Positions 16,295 to 23,609 of a DNA stretch of 33,132 nucleotides are shown here, piece by piece. Each line of letters begins with the position of its first letter. The stretch's first letter is position 1. The notes beneath the pieces were generated by a model. The model worked only from the letters and a program-made list of their open reading frames with translations. It made no database searches and was not told the DNA's origin. This DNA is from Elusimicrobiota bacterium (lineage in GTDB: Bacteria; Elusimicrobiota; Elusimicrobia; UBA1565; UBA9628): contig JACRDS010000109.1 in NCBI GenBank assembly GCA_016212825.1, positions 1 to 33,132 of the forward strand, in the 5' to 3' direction. A program made the position numbers and the translations under genes.

Positions 16295-17416
16295 TCATAG
16301 CTTGAAAGCTAGGCCTTCCTCCAGAAACGGATCGCCGACCGGCATGTCCGCGCCCTGCTTCATGGAACGCCGCACCCAAAGCAGAGCCGCGCCGATGAAG
16401 AAGGCGGCGAACCCCAGCTCGGGCCATGAGAACAAGGGCCTCTCGCCCAGCACCGGGAAGACCAGCCAATACAGGTCGAGGAAGTGCGCACCCAGCACCA
16501 GCACCGCCACCCAGCGCAGGCGGTCCAGGTCGCCCTTCGCGTCGCGCGGCACCAAAGCGAAGAACGGGATGACGAAATGCGTCACGGCCAGGGCCAAGGA
16601 CACCCAGCGCCAGGCCCCGTGCCCGCGGTGCGCGTACCAGAACACCTCCTCGGGCAGGTCCGCGTACCACATCAGCATGTACTGCGCGAAGGCGATGTAC
16701 GACCAGAACACCGTGAAAGCGAAAAGCCAGCCGCCCAGGCTGTAGACATGGTCGAAGCGCAGCTCAGCCAGGCGCCCCCGCCCCTTGAGGTGGCAGACCG
16801 CCAAGGCCACCGCGGCCAAACCCGCCAGGAAGCTCCCCGCGAAGAGATAGACCCCCATCACGTCGCTGTACCACTCCGGCTCCAGGCTCGAGACCCAGTC
16901 GAAGGACACCACCAAGGTGGTCAGGCCCATCACGGCCATGAAGAAAGGGGCGAAACGCCGCATGCGCACGCTCAAGGCCGCGTCGCAGGAAAGGTCCTGT
17001 TCCGCGGAGCTGCCAGCCAAGACCCGCCAGGAGAGCAGCCAGAGCGCGACGCAGGCCAGGACGCGGACGCTGAAGAACGGGATGTTGAGCCAGGCCGCCT
17101 TGCCCGCGATGGCCGGGATATGCGCGGCCTCAGGCCTAGCCCAGGGATAGAGGACCTTCAGGGAGAAGAGCGCGGTGGCGAGGGCGGCGCAGGCTGGCAC
17201 CAAGAGGCCGGAGACCCGCTCCGCCGTGCGGCGCAGCGGCACGCTCCAGCGCGCGTCGCAGAGATGCTCCAGGGCCACCAAGAAGAGCGCGCCCAGGCCG
17301 ACGCTCAGGAGCATCAGGGACCAGACCAGCCAGTTAGCCCAGAAGCGCTCCGGCCCGATGGCGAAGAAAGTCCCGGCCGCGGCCAGGCCCCCGAGCACGG
17401 TCATCAGGGATATCAT
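16295..17416 (-). CDS. actF: Alternative complex III integral membrane subunit ActF
   Basis: 373 aa; ~10 TM helices; GPERFWANWLVWSLMLLSVGLGALFLVALEHLCDARWSVPLRRTAE, MGVYLFAGSFLAGLA, W-SYIAFAQYMLMWYADLPEEVFWY as in ActF family; position in act operon. Confidence 0.92.
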   Translation of the reverse strand: MISLMTVLGGLAAAGTFFAIGPERFWANWLVWSLMLLSVGLGALFLVALEHLCDARWSVPLRRTAERVSGLLVPACAALATALFSLKVLYPWARPEAAHIPAIAGKAAWLNIPFFSVRVLACVALWLLSWRVLAGSSAEQDLSCDAALSVRMRRFAPFFMAVMGLTTLVVSFDWVSSLEPEWYSDVMGVYLFAGSFLAGLAAVALAVCHLKGRGRLAELRFDHVYSLGGWLFAFTVFWSYIAFAQYMLMWYADLPEEVFWYAHRGHGAWRWVSLALAVTHFVIPFFALVPRDAKGDLDRLRWVAVLVLGAHFLDLYWLVFPVLGERPLFSWPELGFAAFFIGAALLWVRRSMKQGADMPVGDPFLEEGLAFKL

Positions 17417-18540
17417 AGGTCGGAGTCCTTGGCGTGCTGGGCTCTCTGCAGAGCGCGCAGATAATGGATCACGGCCCAGCGTTCGTCCTCGGTGAAGCCG
17501 TCGCCCAGGCGGGGCATGGCGTTCTTGCCCCTCATGATGGTGTGGTAGATCTCCCCCTCCGGATAGTCCAGGAATTTCTTGGACTGCAGGTTCGCCGGCT
17601 TGCCCCCGTAAGCCGCGGTCAGGATCGGATTGCCGTCGGCCAAAGGCCCATGGCAGATGAGGCAGTTGTTGGAGAAGACCTTCTTGCCCAGCCTCAGCAC
17701 CTCTTCGGTCCTGGGCAATGGATTGGCCAGGCCCCTAGCCTGGTCGTCCTTATCGAAAGGATAGGGCAGCCCCCCCCGCGCCACCGCGCCCTCGGCCGGC
17801 GTCCGCATGCCGCGGCTGTCCCTGAAGAACCGGCTCGGCATCTGGGCGTCGAGCCTGGGCTGTGCCAGCATGTGCGACATGGGAGGCAGCGTCGGGAAGA
17901 GCTTGATGCCCCAATACATGAACGCACCCGCCAGCACGCAGGCCGCGGCGCCGGCCGCCGCCAGACCGAGCAGAGCGTTGATGGACACGAGCCTCGCGGA
18001 GGCCGGCTCAGGGATGGTCTCCACCGACGCCGCTCCCGCCGCCTTGAGCGCGGCCGAGACCGCGGCCGCGTCCAGCAGGCCGGCTTCAGCCTCCACAGCC
18101 AGAGCGAAGCGGTCCCGGGTCGCAACCTTGGACGCCTCCGAATCCAGGAAGGGGTGCCAGAAGGCCGGCAGCTTGTTGAGCAGGAGCAGCATGCCCAGCC
18201 CGGCCGTGAAGGTCGCGAAGAGCACCGTCACCTCGAACATGATGGGCACGAAAGCCTGCCAGGACGAAGGGTCCTTGCCGCCCGTGACCAAGGGATAGTC
18301 CACCGCGTTCATCCAGTACTGGAAGAGCAAGGCCGTGAGCGTGCCCAGCACTCCCATGACCATGACCATGCCGCCCAACGGCGAGCGGCGCAGGCCCATG
18401 GCCTCCTCCAGGCCGTGGACAGGGTAAGGGGTGTAGGCCTCCAGACGGCCCAAGGCCTTGGCCTTGAGTCTGGGCACCGCAGCCAGCAGGGCATCCGGGG
18501 TCTCGAAGAGGCCCAGCACGCTGAAGACCCGCTCAGCCAT
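17413..18540 (-). CDS. actDE: Fused ActD (two-TM) - ActE (monoheme cytochrome c) subunit of alternative complex III
   Basis: Start ATG at 18540 (MAERVFSVLGLFETPDALLAAVPRLKAKALGRLEAYTPYPVHGLEEAMGL = ActD/DUF3341-like); C-term CLICHG cytochrome c domain with MPRLGDGFTEDERWAVIHYLRAL; ORF-track start 18696 overlaps actC. Confidence 0.92.
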   Translation of the reverse strand: MAERVFSVLGLFETPDALLAAVPRLKAKALGRLEAYTPYPVHGLEEAMGLRRSPLGGMVMVMGVLGTLTALLFQYWMNAVDYPLVTGGKDPSSWQAFVPIMFEVTVLFATFTAGLGMLLLLNKLPAFWHPFLDSEASKVATRDRFALAVEAEAGLLDAAAVSAALKAAGAASVETIPEPASARLVSINALLGLAAAGAAACVLAGAFMYWGIKLFPTLPPMSHMLAQPRLDAQMPSRFFRDSRGMRTPAEGAVARGGLPYPFDKDDQARGLANPLPRTEEVLRLGKKVFSNNCLICHGPLADGNPILTAAYGGKPANLQSKKFLDYPEGEIYHTIMRGKNAMPRLGDGFTEDERWAVIHYLRALQRAQHAKDSDL

Positions 18541-19900
18541 GGGTGACCCCCTCGGGCTGGGCGCCGGGCAAGGTCGCCTTGACCTCGGTGGTGGCCACCA
18601 CGGGCAGGACGCGCGCGAAGAGCAGGACCAACGTGAAGAAGAAGCCGAAGGAGCCCAGCAGGATGCCGATGTCCACCATCGTGGGCTTATACACATGCCA
18701 GGCCGAGGGCAGGAAGTCGTGATGCAGCGAGATCACGATGATGACGAAGCGCTCGAACCACATGCCCGCGGTCACGCACAGCGCCACGCCTATCATGGCC
18801 GGGATGCTGCGGCGCACGCGCTGCGACCACAGGACCTGGGGCACGGCCACGTTGCAGACGACGGCCAGCCAACCGGCCCAGCCGTAGGTCCCGGTCACGT
18901 ACTGCAGGAAGGTGTGGTGGATGTAGGGGTTCATGCTGTACCAGGCCGTAAAGGCCTCGCACAGGTACGAATAGCCCATCAGGCAGGAGCAGCCCAGGAT
19001 CACCTTGTTGCACAGCTCCAGGTGGCGCATGGTGATGAGGTTCTCGATGCCCATGAGCCGCCGCACGTTGGAGAGCACCAGAACCACCATGGCGAAGCCC
19101 GCGAAGATGGCGCCGACCACGAAATAGGGCGGGAAGATGGTCATGTGCCAGCCCGGAACCAAGGAGGTCGCGAAGTCGAAGGACACCACGCTGTGCACGG
19201 AGAGCACCAGGCCCGTGGCCAAGCCGGCCAGGATCACATAGGCCTTCTCGTAGTGGCGCCACTGCTCGGGCGTGCCGCGCCAGCCCAGGCTCAGCACCGT
19301 GTAGGCGATCTGGCGCAGGCGGGTCTTGGCCCGGCCGCGCAAAGAGGCCAGGTCCGGCAGCAGGCCGATGTACCAGAACAGCAAGGACACCGCGAAGTAG
19401 GTCGAGACCGCGAACACGTCCCACATCAAAGGCGAACGGAAGTTCGGCCAGAGCCCCCTCTGGTTGGGATACGGGAAGAGCCAGAAGTCCAGCCAAGGGC
19501 GGCCCACGTGGATGGCAGGGAAGATGCCGGCGGTCATCACGGCGAATATGGTCATGGCCTCGGCGTAGCGCGCGATGGCGTTGCGCCAGCGCGCGCGGAA
19601 CAGGAGCAGGATGGCCGAAATCAAGGTGCCGGCGTGGCCGATGCCGATCCAGAACACGAAGTTGATGATGTCGAAGGCCCAGCCCACGGGTCGGTTGTTG
19701 CCCCAGACCCCGATGCCCTCGTAGACGGTGTAGCCGATCAAGGCGAAGCCCAGGCACATCACCGAGGCCGTGAAGGCGAAAGCCAGGAACCAGGCCCGGG
19801 GCGGCCGGCGCTCCGGATAGGAGAGGACCTGCTCGTCGAGAGCCGCGGCCGTCAGCGGCCCCGCGATCAGCGGCTCCCGGCGCAGGACCTCAGGAAGCAT
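18533..19900 (-). CDS. actC: Alternative complex III subunit ActC (NrfD/PsrC family quinone-interacting membrane protein)
   Basis: 455 aa; ~10 TM helices; GVWGNNRPVGWAFDIINFVFWIGIGHAGTLISAILLLFRARWRNAIARYAEAMTIFAV. Confidence 0.95.
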   Translation of the reverse strand: MLPEVLRREPLIAGPLTAAALDEQVLSYPERRPPRAWFLAFAFTASVMCLGFALIGYTVYEGIGVWGNNRPVGWAFDIINFVFWIGIGHAGTLISAILLLFRARWRNAIARYAEAMTIFAVMTAGIFPAIHVGRPWLDFWLFPYPNQRGLWPNFRSPLMWDVFAVSTYFAVSLLFWYIGLLPDLASLRGRAKTRLRQIAYTVLSLGWRGTPEQWRHYEKAYVILAGLATGLVLSVHSVVSFDFATSLVPGWHMTIFPPYFVVGAIFAGFAMVVLVLSNVRRLMGIENLITMRHLELCNKVILGCSCLMGYSYLCEAFTAWYSMNPYIHHTFLQYVTGTYGWAGWLAVVCNVAVPQVLWSQRVRRSIPAMIGVALCVTAGMWFERFVIIVISLHHDFLPSAWHVYKPTMVDIGILLGSFGFFFTLVLLFARVLPVVATTEVKATLPGAQPEGVTHG

Positions 19901-22766
19901 CGCGGTCTCCCGCCGGGTTGCTCAGGTCCGCGAGGTAGGTCACCGACGGCTTGACCCCCAGCTCCTCGAGCACCCGGTAGCCCCGGCCGCGGGCCGCCAG
20001 CCGGGAGACCCGGCTGGCCGGGTCCTTGAGGTCCCCGAAGACGATGGCTCCGGCCGGGCAGGCCGCGGCGCAGGCCGGCTCGATGTCCCCGTCGCGCAGG
20101 GCGCGGCCCGCGGACCTGGCGGCGGCCTTGGCCTCCTGGATGCGCTGCACGCAGAAGGTGCACTTCTCCATGACCCCGCGCGGCCGCACCGTAACCTCCG
20201 GGTTAAAGGCCAGCCGCCGGGACTCGGGCGTCTGCGCGTTGTACTCGAAGAAGTTGAAGCGCCGCACCTTGTAGGGGCAGTTGTTGGCGCAGTAGCGCGT
20301 GCCCACGCAGCGGTTGTAGGCCATCTGGTTGAGGCCCTCGTCGCTGTGGTTGGTGGCGGCCACCGGGCAGACGGTCTCGCAGGGCGCGTCGTCGCACTGC
20401 TGGCACATCATGGGCTGCAGCAGGACCTTGGGATTCTCCGCCGGGCCCTCGTAGTAACGGTCCACGCGCAGCCAGTGCATCTCGCGGCCTTCCAGCACGC
20501 GCTCCGCGCCCACCACGGGCACGTTGTTCTCGGACTGGCAGGAGACGGCGCAGGCCTGGCAGCCCGTGCAGAGGCTCAGGTCCACGGCCATGGCCCACTT
20601 GTGCTTGGGAAATTTCCGGGGCGGGTAGAGGGTGGCCAAGTCCTTGGAATGCGTCAGGCGCGGCTGGCGGCTCTTGGCCAGAGTGATGCTGCGCGCGATG
20701 TCGCGGCCCTCCATCTTGTGATGCCTCTGGATGAAGGGCAGGGCCGTGCGGCACCCGGTCTTCTGCAACTCCGTGTCCGGGAGCAGCAGGCCGGCGGCTC
20801 CGGAGCCGGCGAGCATGGGGAAGAGGTTGACGCCCACTCCGGCGGCCACGGAGCCGGCGCGGCGGCCGTAGCCCAGGGCCGCGCCGAGCGTGCCCGGAGC
20901 CTGTCCCGGCTGCACCACCGCGGGCAACTCGACTTCCACTCCCCCGGCCGAGAGCTCGACGATGTCGCCGTCCGCCAGACCCAGGCGGACGGCGTCAGCG
21001 GGGCTCACGCAGACGGCGTTGCCCCAGGAGAGCTTGGTCACGGGGTCCGGCAGCTCCTGGAGCCAGCCGTTGTCGGCGTAGCGGCCGTCGAACACGTTGG
21101 CGCCCGGAGACAGGATCAGCTCGAAGCCGGACGCCGCCGGAGCCCCGGTCTGCCGGGCCAGCTTGGTCACGGCCGCGCCGTCGAGGCGGCGGGGCGGGCG
21201 GGAAGCGGCCTCGCGCCGGAGCGCTCCGTCGTGCAGGGCCGATGACCAGAAGCGCTCGAAAGGGAGCAGCGACGAGGCGGGCTGGACTTCCCTGCGCCAG
21301 CGCTCCATGAGGTAGCTCCGGTAATCCAGGGGAGCGCCGCCGCCCAGGCCGCGCAGAAGGTCCAGCAGCACGTCATCGCCCTGCCTGGTGTCGTACAACG
21401 GCGCGACCGCGGGCTGCTGGAGCAAGAGCAGGTCCGAGGACGGCTCGAAGTCGTTCCAGGACTCCAGCCAGTGATGCTCGGGCAGGACGATGTCGCAGGC
21501 CCGCGCGGTCTCGTCCAGAGTGCGTCCGATGCGCGCCTTCAACGGAATGGCCGCGGCGGAGGAGTCCCAGAGCGCGGCGTCCGGGAAAGCGTAGGCCGGG
21601 TTCACCCCCCAGAAGACGGCGGCGGCGAAGCGTCCCTGAGCCGCCTCCAGAAGGAAGCGCGAGCTCTCCTCGTCCCCGGCCAGTTCCTCGGCGGGCGGGG
21701 AGATGGACGCGTCCACGGTGCTCCCCTCGGCGCCGAGCATGGTGTTGAGCAGGAAGGCTGCGGCATGCGCCTGCGGGGGCAGGGCCGGCCCCGCGACGAC
21801 CAAAGCGGAGCTGCCGGCCCTCTTGAGGTCCTCGGCCAAGGCCCGCAGCAGAGCCGGGTCCGCGCCCTGCTCCTTGGCCAGGGCTTCCAGGTCGAAGCCC
21901 GCCAGGACCGAGTCCGCCACTCCCGCGGGCAATGGACGCCCCGACTGATGCAATGCCCGCGCCAGAGCAAAGCCCAGAGCCGCGGCCCGGGAAGGCTTCC
22001 AGGGCACCCGGTGGTCGGCGTTGGCTCCGGTGAGGCTCATCCCGGCCTCGAACGCGTAGAGGCGGCTCATGGAGCCCTCGCCCCGGTTGGCCGCGAAGCC
22101 CTTTATCTCCTCCGGCCGGTCTCCGGAAAGCAGTTCAACCTCCAAGGCCAGCATCACCTTGGCGCGGTCCAGACGCAGGCGGGGCCGGCGCGCGTCTCCA
22201 TAGCAGGCCTTCAGGGCGGCGGCCTCGGCTCCGCCGCAGGCGGGCTCGCGGACCGCATGCTTCAGCCCCGGCAAGGCCTTTCCTAAAGCCGCGACCAGCG
22301 CCCGCCGCGTGGGCGAGAGCAAAGCGTTGGTCATGAGCAGCACGGGCCGTCGCTCGGCGCGGGCGCCGAGGAGGTCGGAGAGGAGCCGACCGCGGGCCTG
22401 GTCCCAGGACGCCGGACGGCCCTTGACGAGCGGCCGGCGCAGCCGGCCCGGGTCGTAGAGGCCCATGATGTCGGCCATGGCGCGCAAAGAGGTCTTGCCC
22501 GCGCAGGACGGATGCTTGTCGTTTCCCTGCACGTGGATGGGCCGGCCCTCGCGGGTCTTGACCAGCACGCCGTAGGCGCTCAGCCCTTCCTGGAAGGCGC
22601 TGGCGTAGAGGTCGGCGTTCCCGGGCCGCGCCCCGGCCGGCCTCTTGTCGAAGGGCACGATCTCCCCGCGGTCCGGCCGCGAGCAGCCCGCGGCCAGGGC
22701 GGCGGAGGCGCCCAGCACGCCGAGGAACTCCCGGCGCGAGAGGTCGGGCTCGATAGGCTCAGCCAT
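19890..22766 (-). CDS. actB: Alternative complex III subunit ActB (molybdopterin-oxidoreductase-like + [Fe-S] domain fusion, Tat signal)
   Basis: 958 aa; Tat motif SRREFLGVLGASAALAAGC; C-terminal ferredoxin-like cysteines CTGCQACAVSCQSEN, CQQCDDAPCETVCP, CVGTRYCANNCPYKVRRFNFFEYN, CTFCVQRI, CAAACPAGAI. Confidence 0.95.
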   Translation of the reverse strand: MAEPIEPDLSRREFLGVLGASAALAAGCSRPDRGEIVPFDKRPAGARPGNADLYASAFQEGLSAYGVLVKTREGRPIHVQGNDKHPSCAGKTSLRAMADIMGLYDPGRLRRPLVKGRPASWDQARGRLLSDLLGARAERRPVLLMTNALLSPTRRALVAALGKALPGLKHAVREPACGGAEAAALKACYGDARRPRLRLDRAKVMLALEVELLSGDRPEEIKGFAANRGEGSMSRLYAFEAGMSLTGANADHRVPWKPSRAAALGFALARALHQSGRPLPAGVADSVLAGFDLEALAKEQGADPALLRALAEDLKRAGSSALVVAGPALPPQAHAAAFLLNTMLGAEGSTVDASISPPAEELAGDEESSRFLLEAAQGRFAAAVFWGVNPAYAFPDAALWDSSAAAIPLKARIGRTLDETARACDIVLPEHHWLESWNDFEPSSDLLLLQQPAVAPLYDTRQGDDVLLDLLRGLGGGAPLDYRSYLMERWRREVQPASSLLPFERFWSSALHDGALRREAASRPPRRLDGAAVTKLARQTGAPAASGFELILSPGANVFDGRYADNGWLQELPDPVTKLSWGNAVCVSPADAVRLGLADGDIVELSAGGVEVELPAVVQPGQAPGTLGAALGYGRRAGSVAAGVGVNLFPMLAGSGAAGLLLPDTELQKTGCRTALPFIQRHHKMEGRDIARSITLAKSRQPRLTHSKDLATLYPPRKFPKHKWAMAVDLSLCTGCQACAVSCQSENNVPVVGAERVLEGREMHWLRVDRYYEGPAENPKVLLQPMMCQQCDDAPCETVCPVAATNHSDEGLNQMAYNRCVGTRYCANNCPYKVRRFNFFEYNAQTPESRRLAFNPEVTVRPRGVMEKCTFCVQRIQEAKAAARSAGRALRDGDIEPACAAACPAGAIVFGDLKDPASRVSRLAARGRGYRVLEELGVKPSVTYLADLSNPAGDRDAS

Positions 22767-22935
22767 CCCTTTTCACCGAATGCGGCGGAGGCTTCAGCCG
22801 GCGCGGGGCCGGCTGCCGTCTCGAAGAGAAAACGTCTTTCCAGCCGATGACGGCTCCACCCGCCAACGCGCCCAGGCCGGCCCAGAGCCCGGCCAGGCCC
22901 TTCAGGAAGTCCTTGCGGCTAGCGGTGGCAGGCAT
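22759..22935 (-). CDS. Unlisted 58-aa Tat-like/single-TM small protein bridging actA and actB
   Basis: Minus strand from ATG at 22935: MPATASRKDFLKGLAGLWAGLGALAGGAVIGWKDVFSSRRQPAPRRLKPPPHSVKRDG*; overlaps the actA 3' end by 17 nt and the actB start by 8 nt; fills what would otherwise be a 152-nt gap. Confidence 0.65.
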   Translation of the reverse strand: MPATASRKDFLKGLAGLWAGLGALAGGAVIGWKDVFSSRRQPAPRRLKPPPHSVKRDG

Positions 22936-23509
22936 AACAGTTCTCCGGGCCCCGGGCGATGGCGGAGCCCGCGGGCAGAGCGGCCTTGGGGTCGCGGTGG
23001 CAGGACAGGCAGTGGCTCATGCGCAAGGACATGTCCTGGCGCAACACGGCCATGTCCTGGACCGGGCCGTGGCAGGTCTGGCAGGCGATGCCCGCGGACA
23101 CATGCGGGCGGTGGTCGAAGAACACGTGGCCGGGCAAGGAGTGCACGCGCTTCCAGGCCAGGGACCCGCCGGACTCGTAGAGCGAAGCCAGCTTCCGGAT
23201 GGGAGGACTTTTGATCCTGGTCACCTTGTGGCAGCCCATGCAGATCTCCAGGGACGGCACGCCGGCCGAACGGGAGCGGTCCGCTCCCGAGTGGCAGTGC
23301 TGGCAGGGGATGGCCAAGGAGCCGGCGTGCAGCCGGTGCGAGAAGGGGATGGGCTGGGCCGGGGCGAAGCCGCGGCTGAAACGGTCGGGCTGGGCGGACC
23401 AGCCCACGAGGCAGACCACGGCCAGCGCCGCGGCCGCCGAGGCGGCCAGCACCAGGCGCACGGCAGGGTCGCGCAGACGCTGCCACAGTAACTCGGCGAT
23501 GCGGTCCAC
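22919..23509 (-). CDS. actA: Alternative complex III subunit ActA (pentaheme cytochrome c)
   Basis: 196 aa (GTG start); five CxxCH: CQHCH, CMGCH, CQTCH, CLSCH, CYACH; N-terminal TM helix. Confidence 0.95.
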   Translation of the reverse strand: MDRIAELLWQRLRDPAVRLVLAASAAAALAVVCLVGWSAQPDRFSRGFAPAQPIPFSHRLHAGSLAIPCQHCHSGADRSRSAGVPSLEICMGCHKVTRIKSPPIRKLASLYESGGSLAWKRVHSLPGHVFFDHRPHVSAGIACQTCHGPVQDMAVLRQDMSLRMSHCLSCHRDPKAALPAGSAIARGPENCYACHR

Positions 23510-23560
23510 AGCGCGCCTAGTCTATTAAAAATATGCCAATCGCGAGTCTTTCTAAGAAGA

Positions 23561-23592
23561 CGCCCCCGCGCCGATGCTCCGGCGCGGGGGCG
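23561..23592 (-). terminator. Strong GC hairpin downstream of the Lon-like gene
   Basis: CGCCCCCGCGCCG-ATGCTC-CGGCGCGGGGGCG (13-bp stem), just after the stop at 23610 on the minus strand; only a weak T-rich tail. Confidence 0.7.
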
Positions 23593-23609
23593 GGCCCCAG
23601 CCTTGCCTG

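Noticed and set aside
16119-16670. 183-aa minus-strand ORF through the actF 3' end and spacer
   Set aside because: Out of frame with actF and running through the palindromic non-coding spacer; no domain.
18541-18696. N-terminal extension of the ActDE ORF
   Set aside because: Ser/Pro/Arg-rich translation overlapping actC; ATG 18540 begins the recognisable ActD domain.
18458-19954. 498-aa plus-strand ORF
   Set aside because: Antisense to actC, which has clear family motifs.
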